From positions 1 to 64,000 of the forward strand of contig NBIV01000189.1 in NCBI GenBank assembly GCA_003194525.1: a stretch of 64,000 nt of DNA, given 5' to 3'. The notes beneath the pieces were generated by a model, which was not told the DNA's origin, ran no database searches, and was given only the letters and a program-made list of their open reading frames with translations. The DNA is from Gracilariopsis chorda. Its lineage: Eukaryota > Rhodophyta > Florideophyceae > Gracilariales > Gracilariaceae. Below are positions 1 through 11,149 of this stretch, piece after piece. The number at the start of each line of letters is the position of its first letter. The stretch's first letter is position 1. Position numbers and translations under genes: made by a program.

Positions 1-281
1 ATGATGTTATGCATGGTTGTACTAAGCTGTAATCAGTGTCTGCAACCGTTAGTGTGTTATGTTTGATTATGATTGGTAGTATTGGGTGTCCCCACTCAAT
101 GGTGTAGGGTTTTCTTGTAGTGGTAGTGGGAATTAGATGTGCTATATAGGACTCTGATGTCGCAGTACCAAGTAAACTCGCCCCCAAGGCCGGCAACATT
201 CACTCTTCATTATCTTTCTTTCTTTCCTTTTCACTTCCGCCGAATCCCAACATCATCTATCAACATCATTTCATATCAACA
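1..281 (+). repeat. 3' part of a family A copia LTR (5' LTR of copy A-1)
   Basis: This stretch aligns by eye with the last third of the 804-bp LTRs at 2153 and 3719. Shared landmarks are a TATA-like ctatata near 143, the phrase agtaccaagtaaactcgccc near 168, and a pyrimidine-rich tail. It ends in CA at 281 and is followed immediately by a primer-binding site, so it is the 5' LTR of copy A-1 rather than a solo LTR. Its own 5' end lies before the window. Confidence 0.75.
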
Positions 282-295
282 GGTTATGGGCCCAG
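282..295 (+). other. Primer-binding site of copia-A, initiator tRNA-Met anticodon-arm type
   Basis: The 14 bases GGTTATGGGCCCAG directly follow the LTR end (…caaca). They are the reverse complement of the anticodon arm of eukaryotic initiator tRNA-Met. They are not a complement of a tRNA 3' end. Drosophila copia and yeast Ty5 are known to prime from a cleaved half of initiator tRNA-Met at this kind of site. The copy after LTR-B near 11,695 is degenerate. Confidence 0.7.
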
Positions 296-632
296 AGCGT
301 CGATATTTGCAGGCGTCGCTCCGTTTGAACATCTTTAATTTTGCGTGTGCGCGTAAGATCGAGCTTATATCCCGCAAGAGACCAGCAGGGGTTAACTGGT
401 GAAAGCATATAGCGCTTGTTAGTAACCTCCTGGGACGTTTCGTACGGATTGAGCACCCTACTCGTGAAGTGCACGGAGTAGGGCAGGTCGAAGAAATCGC
501 ACCTCGCACTTGGAGAGAGCATCCAGGGTCCAAGGGTTCAACCTTAGGGTAGGAAGGTAGTTTTTTCCTGTCAGTGCGCCCGCTTTTACCAAAGTTTCAT
601 GTTTTATTTTCTTTTCTGATGTGCTTGATGAA
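296..632 (+). other. Copia-A leader, first part
   Basis: This is untranslated leader between the primer-binding site and gag. It matches the leader at about 11,700-12,170, with shared phrases such as gaaagcatat, cctgggac and agagcatccagggtcca. It is cut at 633 by a reverse solo LTR and resumes at 1441. No convincing coding frame is present. Confidence 0.65.
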
Positions 633-1440
633 TGTAAACGATAGTTGGGCTTCGGCGGAAATGAAAAAGGAAAGAAAGAAAAGAAAATAAAGAGTGAAGG
701 TTGCCAGGCTTGGGGCCGAGTTTACTTGGTACTGCGACTTCAGAGTCTTATATAATACCTCTAGTGCGCACTACCACTACAAGAAAACCCTACAGCACTA
801 AGTGGGGACACCCAATACTACCAATCATAATCAAACATAACACAATAAGGGTTGCACAAACTGATTACAGCTTAGTACAACCATGCATAACAACATAACA
901 ACACATTACAACAATGCAGACCGAGTGTACTAAGCAGCCAACAACGCATAATAAGTGAGCCGGACATGCCAACAATGTTCCAGCATGCTGCAGCACTGTA
1001 TAAACACTTCCTCGCATCATCATGACAATGACAAAGCACAAAATACACATGCCACCGCATCCATGTACATACCCTAGCTGTGTTGCGTGCATGGCACGTG
1101 CTTGCTTGCACAACCGCACACATGACACACTTCCATATACCTGTAAACCACATGTAGCCACACATATTCTTCAGTACCATGCCCATTCACCTTATGCCAA
1201 GTGGCCAGTTCCGTGCCCAGGACCCATAGAATGCATAACACTGTAACCAATACGTTGCATATGAGTAATTGCAGTAGCCAATCATATGCCCGTTTCAAGT
1301 TGGGTTTGAGAACACACGCATATGCGCTTTTGTAGAGCAGGTCCCAAGAACAGCCCTCCGTTATATCAAACTTTGGTTCCAAGTGTTGCTCTACGATGTC
1401 CCAGGACTACCAGGCACTCGACTATGTGCTAACATCAACA
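633..1440 (-). repeat. Solo LTR of copia-A, reverse orientation, 808 bp
   Basis: The reverse complement begins TGTTGATGTTAGCACA and ends TATCGTTTACA, like the forward copies at 2153 and 3719. It interrupts the A-1 leader: the flanks gtgcttgatg and tgctgcacag join to resemble the uninterrupted leader near 12,150. No perfect target duplication remains. Short frames on both strands inside it are not genes. Confidence 0.8.
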
Positions 1441-1723
1441 TGCTGCACAGCCACTTTTGAGTATGCTCCGGGGGTCGAAAACCCGAACTCCGCCTGTGAT
1501 TCGCGTACCAGACTCGTCTGGATGAGCGTTGAGATTTGGTTACATGGTCTCCGCTGGCATCCGCGCTGTTGAGTGTGGACAAATCTTCACTCCGGTATCT
1601 CTTTCTTATTGTGACATCAGCTACATTCTCTTCAATCCCAGCTGATCGTCGATTCAAGCATCGAGTCCCTCATTCTGCTACATTTGTATTATTTACTTTG
1701 GTATTTGAACTCCTTCTGGAACC
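1441..1723 (+). other. Copia-A leader, second part
   Basis: This is the leader continuation after the reverse LTR. It contains ccgcctgtgattcgcgtacc, which recurs at 4531 and near 12,210. It runs into the gag frame at 1724. Confidence 0.6.
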
Positions 1724-2152
1724 ATTTCTGACTCTAAAGTTGAGTCCGAAACCAGCTCTGGTGTGAAAATCCCTCGCTTCCATGGTAAACGTGGTGAGGA
1801 TTATACGTTATGGCGACAACGTCTACGGGCTGCATGTCGCATCAAAAGAGTCTGGAATGTCGTAATGTCAGGCTCCGAGGGGTCATACAGTGCTACCACG
1901 ACGCAGGCGCCGGGCTCAAGCGCTCCGCAGATCACTCCCCGTGTACTTGCCAAACGAGAAAAGGCATGCGCAATCATAATATGCGCACTTGGAGATGCCG
2001 CTCTACGTGGGGTTGTAGACGTCGATGATGACCCTGGGCATATGCTCCAACTTCTTGATGCGAGGTATGCGTCTATTAAGACAGTGTCACGTATTGCTGT
2101 GGCGACCCAGCTATTCCCAATGTCGTATAATGGTGAGAATATGTCGGACTAT
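1724..2152 (+). pseudogene. Copia-A gag N-terminal part (copy A-1)
   Basis: An open frame begins with ISDSKVESETSSG and continues VKIPRFHGKRGEDYTLW, the usual start of a copia capsid protein that coats element RNA in the cytoplasm. The equivalent frame at 13,241 begins with ATG (MSDSKFE), so the start codon here has decayed to ATT. The frame runs without stops to MSDYVD, where LTR sequence begins at 2153. The middle and the zinc knuckle of gag are missing. It is not functional. Confidence 0.75.
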
Positions 2153-2956
2153 GTTGATGTTAGCACATAGTCGAGTGCCTGGTAGTCCTGGGACATCATG
2201 GTGCAACACTTGGAAACATAGTTTCATATAACGGATGGCTGTTTTTGGGACCTGCTCTACAAAAGCACATATGCGTGTGTTCTCAAACCCAACGTGAAAT
2301 GGGCATATGATTGGCTACTGCAATTACTCATATGCAACGTATTGGTTACAAGTGTTATGCATTCTATGTGTCCTGGGCACGGAACTGGCCACTAGGCATA
2401 AGGTGAATGGGCATGGTACTGAAGAATGTGTGTGGCTACATGTGGTTTACAGGTATATGGAAGTGTGTCATGTGTGCGGTTGTGCAAGCAAGCACGTGCC
2501 ATGCACGCAACACAGCTAGGGTATGTACATGGATGCGGTGGCATGTGTATTTATGCTTTGTCGCTGTCATGATGATGCGAGGAAGTGTTTATACTGTTCT
2601 GCAGCATGTTGCCACATTGTTGGAATGTCCGGTTCACTTATTGTGCGTTGTTGGCTGCTTGTTTCACTTGGTCTGCATTGTTGTAATGTGTTGTTGTGTT
2701 GTTATGCATGGTTGTACATAGCTGTAATCAGTTTGTGCAACCCTTATTGTATTATGTCTGTTTATAATTGGTAGTATTGGGTGTACCCACTTAGTGGTAT
2801 AGGGTTTTCTTGTAGTTGTAGTGTGACGTAGAGGTGCTTTATAACACGCTGAAGTTCCATTACCAAGTAAACTCGCCCCAAGCTTGGCAACGTTCACTCA
2901 TTCTTTTGTTTCTTTTCTTGTTCTACAGATCCGCCGTAGCCCAACTATCGTTTACA
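2153..2956 (+). repeat. LTR of copia-A, 804 bp, with mismatched flanks
   Basis: It starts TGTTGATGTTAGC and ends TTTACA. The left flank is early gag (…MSDY), while the right flank is the end of gag (KASKVEIAG), about 180 codons further on in the family. The flanks cannot be the two sides of one simple insertion. Recombination between two LTRs with loss of the DNA between them fits better. It is very similar to the LTR at 3719. Confidence 0.85.
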
Positions 2957-3718
2957 GCATCAAAATCATCACGGAAGGCGTCCAAGGTTGAGATTGCTGG
3001 AGTTGCAAGTGAGAAGTCATCAGTGGTACCGCCGGTTATTGATTGCATCGACACATTTGCAGACCGTGGTGCTACCTCTCATTTCTTCTGTTCTGTATCT
3101 GATTTTGTTCCAAACACACTAATGTCAGATAAGACAATTGAACTAGCGGACAACACCACTGTCACTGCTACCCAACAAGGAGATGTCCTACTACCCTTCT
3201 TTGATGTGAATCTCAGGTTGTCTGAAGTACTGCCTGCTCCGAATCTGTGATATAACTTAATGTCTGTGGGTTGTTTAGCTGACAAGGGTATCCAATCACT
3301 GTTCTGTGATAGGGAAGTACACCTGCAACATGAAAATGGGTTTGACGTTGGACATGGGTCTCGTCATCATCGCTCCGGTTTAGACACCTTGCCAAACCCA
3401 ATTGCCCATACGGACATATCCAAAATGCTTTCTGCAACGGACGACCGCACAAGTTCATTGTGGCATCGCCGACTGGCACATATGAATGAGCATGACCTTC
3501 AACAGGTTGACGACCATGTCGACGGAGTCCCAAAGATCAAGTGCATGGAGGAGGTATGTCGGTCATGTCGCCTTGGCAAGGCACATAAGCTGCCATTTGT
3601 GGGCAAGTTTAAACGAGCCAAGCACGTTTGGAAAATTGTGCACTCAGACAATATGGGTCCGTTAGTGCCATCATTCCCAGACCGATTTCGCTATGCTTCT
3701 GGATTTGTGGATGATCAC
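2957..3718 (+). pseudogene. Copia-A protease, GAG-pre-integrase and start of integrase (copy A-1)
   Basis: In one frame there is the end of gag, then the retropepsin region DTFADRGATSHFF (the family motif is DSGA, so the Ser is lost), then the pre-integrase box LWHRRLAHMN, the cysteine pair CRSCRLGKAH, and the start of the integrase core (VHSDNMGPL…GFVDDH). A TGA at 3248-3250 replaces the expected Gly codon before YNL. The frame is cut by an LTR at 3719. It is a dead copy of a polyprotein that would mature other copia proteins. Confidence 0.8.
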
Positions 3719-4522
3719 TGTTGATGCTAGCACATAGTCAGGTGCCTGGTAGTCCTGGGACATCATGGTGCAACACTTGGAAACAAAGTTTCATATAACG
3801 GATGGCTGTTTTTGGGACCTGCTCTACAAAAGCACATATGCGTGTGTTCTCAAACCCAACGTGAAACGGTCATATGATTGGCTACTGCAAATACTCATAT
3901 GCAACGTATTGGTTACAAGTGTTATGCATTCTATGGGTCCTGGGCACGGAACCAGCCACTTGGCATAAGGTGAATGGGCATGGTACTGAAGAATATGTCT
4001 GGCTACATGTGCTTCAGAGGTATATGGAAGTGTGTCATGTGTGCGGTTGTGCAAGCAAGCACGTGCCATGCACGCAACACAGCTAGGATATGTACATGGA
4101 TGCGGTGGCATGTGTATTTATGCTTTGTCGTTGTCATGATCATGCAAGGAAGTTTCTATACAGTGCTGTAACATGCTGTCACATTGTTGGCATGTCCGGT
4201 TCACTTATTGTGCGTTGTTGGCTGCTTAGTTCACTTGGTCTGCATTGTTGTGATGTGTTGTTATGTTGTTATGCATGGTTGTACATAGCTGTAATCAGTG
4301 TGTACAACCGTTATTGTGCTATGTTTGTTTATGATTGGTAGTATTGGGTGTACCCACTTAGTGGTATAGGGTTTCTTGTAGTTGTAGTGTGACGTAGAGG
4401 TGCTTTATAAGACGCTGAAGTTCCATTACCAAGTAAACTCGCCCCAAGCTTGGCAACCTTTGCTACTTCTTTTGTTTCTTTTCTTGTTCTACAGATCCGC
4501 CGTGGCCCAACTATCGTTTACA
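3719..4522 (+). repeat. LTR of copia-A, 804 bp, with mismatched flanks
   Basis: It begins TGTTGATGCTAGC and ends TTTACA. The left flank is the integrase core of copy A-1, and the right flank is the 3' half of the A leader, so the two flanks come from different points in the element. It joins copies A-1 and A-2. Short frames inside on either strand are LTR shadows. Confidence 0.85.
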
Positions 4523-4790
4523 TTATCAAATTCCGCCTGTGATTCGCATACGGGGTTCGTCCTACTGAGCTTTGAGACTTTGTTACACGGTCCCCGCTGC
4601 CATCCTAGCTCTTGAGTGTTGACAAATCTCCACCCCAGTATCTTTTTCTTAGTGTGACATCAGCTACAATTCAGCGGCTCTACCGTGATCATTCTCTTCA
4701 GTCCCATCTGATCGTCGATCCCAGGCATCGAGTCCCTCACTCTGCTACATTTGTTTTATTTACTTTGGTATTTAAACTCCTTCTGGAACA
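4523..4790 (+). other. Copia-A leader of copy A-2
   Basis: This is the 3' half of the family leader (ccgcctgtgattcgca…), matching 1490-1723. The primer-binding site and first leader half are missing. There is no coding frame. Confidence 0.6.
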
Positions 4791-5804
4791 ATTTCTGACT
4801 CTGAAGTTGAGTCCGAAACCACCTCTCTTGTGAAAATCCCGCCCTTCCATGGTAAACGTGGTGAAGATTATACGTTATGGAGACATCGTCTACGGGCTGC
4901 ATGTCGCATCAAAGGAGTCTGGAATGTCGTAATCTCAGGCTCGGAGGGGTCATCCAGTGCTACCACGACGCAGGTCTCGGTCTCAAGTGCTCCGCAGACC
5001 ACTCCCCGTGTACTTGCCAAACGAGGAAAGGCATGCGCAATCATAATATGCGCACTTGGAGATGCCCCTCTGCGTGTGGTTATAGACGTCGATGATGACC
5101 CTGGGCATATGCTCTAACTTCTCGATGCGAGGTATGCATCTAACAGGACAGTGTCACGTATTGCTGTACAGACCCAGCTATTCCGAATTTCGTATAATGG
5201 TCAGAGTATGTCGGACTATGTCGACTAGTTTGCGTCCCTATTCTCTCAGCTAGACCGAATGGGGAAGGATGCTGCCATTCCCGAATCCCACAAGGCGATA
5301 ATGCTGTTAGCCTCTATTGATCCCTACTGCACACTGGAGTCAACGGCTGCGACACTTCGGACAAAGGACCTACCGGAATTGACATGGGACTACGTGGCCA
5401 ATACCCTCATAGACGAATACAATGCTCGCAAAATTGATTCAGCTCCTTCTGGTCATAGTGGCACACGCATGAAGAGCAGAAGTAAGGGCAGTAGCCGTTC
5501 AAGTGGACACACCACATCGTTAAATGTTTATGACATTGATACAAGTAGATCAGATCCCAACTCATACGATGACTGCAACGGGCGCGCTTATGCTATTGCA
5601 CGCAAAAAGAGTTATCATTGCAGCTTCTGTGACAGAGATGGTCACACGCAGGACCGATTTCACATGAATCCGGAAAATCCAGACAATCACCTGGCTAAAG
5701 CTATCTTGGAGAAACTCAAAACTAGTTCCAGTGAGAAGCTCAAGCACTCCGGAAGGTCATCAGAAAAAGAATCTAAGATTGAGATCGCTGCAATGTATGC
5801 TTAA
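4791..5804 (+). pseudogene. Copia-A gag (copy A-2)
   Basis: A single frame covers nearly all of gag, from ISDSEVESET through KIPPFHGKRGEDYTLW, MGKDAAIPESHK and a Ser/Arg-rich basic stretch to the zinc knuckle. The knuckle reads CSFCDRDGHTQDRF, a CX2CX4HX4C motif whose last Cys is Phe. The start codon is ATT, and stops lie at 5115-5117 (TAA), 5226-5228 (TAG) and 5802-5804 (TAA). The next residues continue in the same frame into protease, so the ancestor probably made gag and pol as one polyprotein. Confidence 0.85.
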
Positions 5805-6738
5805 AAGTATGCAGTGGTGCTCCCTGCGTCTACTTTCATAGACACCTACGCAGACAGTGGTGCCACATCCCACTTCTTCACTTCTGCTTCTGCGTTCGTC
5901 CCGAACACATTGGTTGACATACAGCAAAGGACGATTAAGGTCGCTGACAACACTACAGTCTCTGCTACACAAACAGGGGATGTAATACTCCCTTTTTTGG
6001 AGGCTAACCACAGGTTGACAGATGTACTTCTAGTCCCGGATCTTGGATACAACTTGATTTCTATAGGTTGTACTGCCGGTAAAGGCATTCAGTCCTTTTT
6101 CTGTGCGAATGAGGTTTGTAGAGATTGGATATGGGCAACGTGACATGTCGTCTCGTTTGTACACTATGCCATATCTAGTAGAGCATAATGACTTCGTTTC
6201 GCATAGCTATGGTGTTAGTGCAGTGTTCCCTGATGTTGGGCAAAATCTCCCGCAGGTTAGTAGAGCGCACGTGTTTCATCAGAGTGTTGGAGGAGCACAT
6301 GTGCATGATCAGAATTTGCATGCAAATAATGCCAAAGATTACATTGTTCTCCAAGACCCAACCAAGAATGGTCTGCAGGGAATGATATTCTCAGCTTCCT
6401 ACACACCAGACCATAATGCCATTGCCGAGCGCATCAATCGCACAATGGAAGAAGCTGCTCCAGCTTTGCCGATTCAGGCACACGGGCAAGATTGCCTATG
6501 GCCGTATGCATAGAAATATGATATTTGTATATGCGATAGATCTCTCCACTCTACCACCGGTCTGAATCTATAGCTTTTAATGGGTGGTGGTAATCCGTCG
6601 TTGAAGTATGCTAAAGCGTTTGGATGCGCAGCATATATATTGAAAATGAACCCAGACACCAAGTTTGAGTCTCGTGCAGTTGAGGGAGTGTACTTGCAGA
6701 CTCTGGAGCATGGTGCTTCCCAGGAACTCGAGAAGGAG
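5805..6738 (+). pseudogene. Copia-A protease and integrase remnants (copy A-2)
   Basis: The protease keeps an intact DTYADSGATSHFF active-site motif and the following VPDLGYNLISIG. After about 6143 the frame breaks. Much of pre-integrase and the integrase core is deleted, and the reading resumes at the integrase third acidic residue (DHNAIAERINRTMEEAA). A post-integrase segment (AKAFGCAAYILKMNPDTKF…VYLQTLEHG) follows. RT and RNase H are absent because LTR sequence starts at 6739. Confidence 0.8.
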
Positions 6739-7544
6739 TGTTGATGTTAGCACATGGTCGACTGCCTGGTAGTTCTGGGACATCATGGTACAGCACTTGG
6801 AAACAAATTTTTATATAAGGGAGGGCTGGTTTTGAGAGCTGCTTTGCAAAAACGAATACGCATATGTTCTCAAACCCAACGTGAAACGGGCATATGATTG
6901 GCTACTGAATATATTCATATGCAATGCATTGGTTACCAGTGTCGTGCATCCTATGGGTGATGGGCATGGAACCGGCCACTTCGCATATGGTGAATCGGCA
7001 TGGTACTCAGGAATATGTGTGGCTACATTTGGTTTACAGGCACATGCAGGTGTTGCATACGTGCAGTTGTGCAAGTAAGCACCCATGCACGCAACACACC
7101 TAGGGTATGTACATGGATGCGGTGGCATGTGAATTTGTGCTTTATCATAGTCATGATGATGCAAGTAAGTGTTTACACAGTGCTGTCACCTGCTGGCACA
7201 TTTTTGGCATGATAGTTTCACTTGTTGTGCATTGTTGGCTGCTTGGTTCACTTGATATGCGTTGTTGTAATGTGTAGTTTTGTTGTTATGCATCGTTGCA
7301 CGTAGCTGTAATCAGTGTGTGCAACCCTTATTGTGTTATGTTTGATTATGATTGGGAGTATTGGGTGTCGCCAATTAGTGGTGTAGGGTTTTGTTGTAGT
7401 GCTAGTGCGAGGTAGATGTGCTATATAAGACTCTGAAGTTGCAGTACCAAGTAAACTCGCCCTCAAAATTGGCAACCTTCACTTCTTATTTTCTTTCGTT
7501 CTTTCTTCAGCAGATCCCCTGTAGCCCAATACTCGTGATAAACA
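6739..7544 (+). repeat. LTR of copia-A, about 806 bp
   Basis: It begins TGTTGATGTTAGCACATGG directly after the truncated post-integrase segment and ends near …gataaaca. The sequence is somewhat diverged from the 2153 and 3719 copies. The right flank is an LTR-B fragment, so again the two flanks do not belong together. Confidence 0.75.
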
Positions 7545-7943
7545 TTATAATTTGCACGTGGTATACATTGTATGGGTCTTATGTACAGCATGGGCCATTT
7601 GTCATGATGGGAATGCACAACGTACATGAGATTCTCTGTGGCTACATCAGGTTTACAGGTACATCAAATTGTTGCAGACTTGTGATCGTGTGCGCCAGCA
7701 TGTGCACGGTACGCAATGAACTTACGTAATAGATATGGATGCAGTGTCATGTAAAGTTGTGCATTGTCACGGTCATGATGACGCAAGTAAGTGATTATAC
7801 AGGGCTGTGACATGCTCAAACACTGTTGCCAGGGTTGTTTCACTTTACTGTGCTTCGTTTTCATGTGCTGGAATAGGTTATGCATGATTGTAGTGAACTG
7901 TCGCCAGTTCGTAAAGCCCTTACTGTCTTACAAGGAAAAGCGG
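7545..7943 (+). repeat. LTR-B fragment (relative of the copia-A LTR)
   Basis: It aligns with 11,150-11,470 through shared phrases such as atgggaatgcac, gccagcatgtgcacggtac and gattatacaggg. Both ends are missing. After about 7943 the similarity stops. Confidence 0.6.
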
Positions 7944-8621
7944 TCTTCGGCCACAGGTGGCGCTCCGTCCCGTGGCAAAATGTTTGCATAAGATATCCGC
8001 ACAAATTTTCGTTTACGCGTAATCTAAACTATCTCAAATTAATGACGCCCATGTACAAAGCATATACCTCTTTGTACAACAAGATTTTTGATGCTTACCG
8101 GCATTGGATGGAAATCATGCGCATTTTGGGGCGTGTCTTCTTCATCATGAAGTAGTAATACATGATTAGATTTTTTTACACGCGAGAGTGTAACACAGAC
8201 TAGACCTGACAAACCATAGTTTGTTCAAACATCAATTATCATTTTCTTCACTCTTTGTTGCGTACTATTCCATGTAGTCCAGGTCCATGTACAAGGAGGG
8301 TCGCTTGAAATATCTTTCCCGCAGGGAAGACTTCAGACGTCTATGCAGTATTACCTTTCGAATCAAAACCTATCGCTCTCCACGGGGTTCTATCACAAGT
8401 GCCTGTACCTCTCGATTGATGCAAACTTGCCTGAAGTCAAAGAGGTTCCAAGCTGCTTTAATCGCGCCCACCACTCTCGCTCTCATGTACGCCCTGGTTT
8501 CATATTGAAGCATGTTGCTCTGTGCACCTCATTAACTCTCCGTTCGACTTGATACAACCAAGTATTGTTATTTGGAACTCTTGAAAGCGTACTATATCAG
8601 CTATGATACAGCGCGGCCTCC
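7944..8621 (+). other. Unassigned stretch downstream of the Helitron Rep fragment
   Basis: No gene family is recognisable on either strand. Because the Rep fragment at 8622-9719 is on the minus strand, this is where the rest of a Helitron protein (the helicase) would lie, but I see no helicase motifs. Short plus-strand frames here look like chance. Confidence 0.35.
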
Positions 8622-9719
8622 TTAAATTCTGTCAACATTGATGTGAGCCTTATATTTCATTGTGAGATCTGGATTGTACGGAACCATTTTCAAATCTTCT
8701 GCCCTTCTTCTTCGGGATCTCACTCGGTTTTTGTACTGAATTATCATTGTATAAGCCCACATTTCTTGTCTATCATACCCAAACCTGCAGCTCCCGTTAG
8801 AGGTACTACCACAGCAATATGGAGAGTGTCTGTGCATATTCAATTTCTTCACCAATTTCCTGAGTTTCTGGTCTTGAAGCGAATCACCCCGAGGCAGTTC
8901 GGCTTTGATCAAAGTGTCCATGATCTCAGGATCTTCAATAACGCCCCCCTCCAACCCAAAAAGGATGTGATGATGTGGAGTATTTCTATCCTGGAACTCA
9001 AGCCTGGCGGCAATCCCAATGCATTTCAACCCAAAGAGCTGTTCTGAACTATTCTGTACTTCCTTCATGATTGAATTTCCATACGTTTGGTAAACCCTTG
9101 CAATAATATCTGGCCTGAGAGAAGGACAGTTTCTGTCTCCCTGTGGAGAAAATGGTCCAGTGTTTTCGTTGTCCATACTAAGCCTTTTCATCTCTTCCCG
9201 CCATACGTTCATTGTGACTGTGACGAGAAGCATCGGGGAGCCCAGTTCCGCAACCATTGCTTGCAAATCCAGACGTTTTTGCCTCCAGTACGTCAGATAA
9301 GTGTTTTGATTACTTGGAAGGAAGAGTCTACCGGGCGGGCCAAGTTCATCTCTTCCGGTATGGATTCCAGCCCAAAGCTCCCGTTCTCCAACCATTCTCA
9401 TCTGTTCTGTTACCAAGTAGCGAAGTCTCAAATCTTCAATGTTTGTACTAGTACGAAGCAACCATTGCTTAAGAAGAGTACCAGAGTTCAGCAGCACATT
9501 ATCGGTGTACAGTTTTCGCTTAGATTTTTCTGCCCATATAAGGCTCCTTTCGTCTCGGTTGTTCGTATCCCTTGATGAAACATATGTGCCTGTATCATAC
9601 GGGGCATGAATCTCACCGTTAGGGTAGAGCAGTGGAAAAGCTCTTTTCTCAGCTTTCATTGAATCAGGCTTCAGACGCTTGTACTTGACAACTCGATGTG
9701 GGAGATTTCCGGTTGACAT
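8622..9719 (-). pseudogene. Helitron Rep (Helitron_like_N) fragment, no helicase
   Basis: A 365-codon open frame matches the N-terminal Rep region of rolling-circle Helitron transposons. These nick DNA with a tyrosine in the nucleus. Visible motifs in order are KRAFPLLYPNGE; the NTYLTYWRQKRLDLQAM block; EFQDRNTPHHHILFGL, which carries the HUH metal site (HHH here); the SPYC…GSCRFGY zinc-like segment; and VPYNPDLTMKYKAHINVD. The frame then stops. The usual text after HINV and the whole helicase domain are missing, and I saw no Helitron ends. It is long and stop-free, so it may be a younger arrival than the copia debris around it. Confidence 0.8.
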
Positions 9720-10742
9720 GTGATGTGATTCTCTTCACACTACCAGCTGGGCAGCTGGGCCTTCCGACCTGAGCAGTCCAATTTGCTATACGACTACAGC
9801 TCTTATTGCAAGAGGTCTGCCTCGGCTGTCTTCTAATAACGGTCCTGCACCGGAGCTCACCTCAATTCGGGGCTCATGGGCACCTTGATAATTCCAGACA
9901 ACTATTCCTCCCTGAACAGCGTCTGCAGAAATATCCGTAGTAGAATCATCTGCTTCTGATCTCTTTCAAACATTTTCGTCAGATCTGAACAAATTTCTAT
10001 GTCTTTGTTGGACAATATCTGGTGTTGGTTGCAAGAGATCCTATAAATTTGGAACCAATTGTCGAATATTCGGGTTATAAACCTTTCAAATCGTGAAAGA
10101 ATTAGAATCATCCCGTGAGTTAAGACTAGGAGAACCCTCCGACCATAAGTATGTGTATTGCACCTCTTGACCTGGAACCGAAAGAGCCACATTGCCTTGA
10201 AGTCGAAGAAATGACGGACCACCACCCTGAACGTACTTCATATCCATGAATGGGACAACAGTTGCAAATAACCTATTTCAGTGTGTTGATATCGTGTGAA
10301 AAGAACGCGGGCGATGTATGTGTTCAAGTTGCGAATGGATATGCAGTCGTATGAAAAGAAACTCCAAGCCATCTAGAGCTTTTTTAGCGACAGCATGTTC
10401 CTTTGCTCTCTGCACCAAGCAGAACTGCGCCACAATCTTTGCACATACGAATACGAAGAAGCCACCCGGAATATTTGAGAGGATAACGAGGTGCTCGATG
10501 GACGTTTGCAGCGCACGTTCAACAGCACGCTAGAAGTGTGCCAGTGATTCGTTGATACTCCGGATATGAAAACCTCAGACGTCCGAGGCCTTGACCATTA
10601 TCTTCTGCCTTTGCATCCCAGACATATTTTGCTCCATAGTGAAGGTCTTTGTGACGTCTCCCAGTGGACTTCATATCTGTCTTATCTCTTTCCAGTTGAA
10701 TGCCGGAAGAATGATAGGAGTTGAAGCAAATCTCTTCAGGTT
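9720..10742. other. Unassigned stretch upstream of the Helitron Rep fragment
   Basis: On the minus strand this is 5' of Rep. A 107-codon minus frame (9902-10,225) is present but resembles nothing I recognise. It could be decayed Helitron or host intergenic DNA. Confidence 0.3.
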
Positions 10743-10788
10743 TATGGGGTTTTTAGGGTTTTTAGGGGATTTTAGGGGATTTTAGGGG
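10743..10788 (+). repeat. Short telomere-like G-rich repeat
   Basis: About five degenerate units of ttttaggg/attttagggg lie in tandem. Many eukaryotes, including oomycetes and plants, have TTTAGGG telomeres, so this may be a small interstitial telomere-like tract. A simple-sequence expansion is equally possible. Confidence 0.5.
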
Positions 10789-11149
10789 AAGCTCGGTTCT
10801 AGTTCCTGAGTCTACCTGTGCAAGTTCACCAGTTATGTCTCGATTATGCACGGGCCGTATACTCAGTCTTGGACGACTGCCTGCTTCTGACCTGCATTCA
10901 CAACGTCTTGATGGCGGTCGATGCGAAGAATAGCTCATGTAGGACTGCGGGAACCGAAGAGAGATTGAGAGATTTAGTGATCACCTTTCGATGGCACATC
11001 TACCGTTTCTGTCCTTTCAATACAGCGCTGGTGTTGCACAATAGTTTCCCGCCTGAACTATACGTGTACATATTGTTTTGATTGTCTAGAGATGTTCCTG
11101 ACACCAGCAGTACCTTGATAGTTCACATACGTAGTACTTTACAAATTTG
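10789..11149. other. Unassigned stretch before LTR-B
   Basis: An 87-codon plus frame (10,818-11,081) has no recognisable motif. I see no repeat structure. Confidence 0.3.

Noticed and set aside
1022..1382. Repeated Cys/His-rich frames in the copia-A LTRs (also near 2407, 3824, 3974, 37,365)
   Set aside because: They come from both strands of the same tg/ca-rich LTR and are broken differently in each copy, so they are not genes.
8643..9575. Plus-strand frames opposite the Helitron Rep
   Set aside because: They are shadows of a recognisable minus-strand protein.
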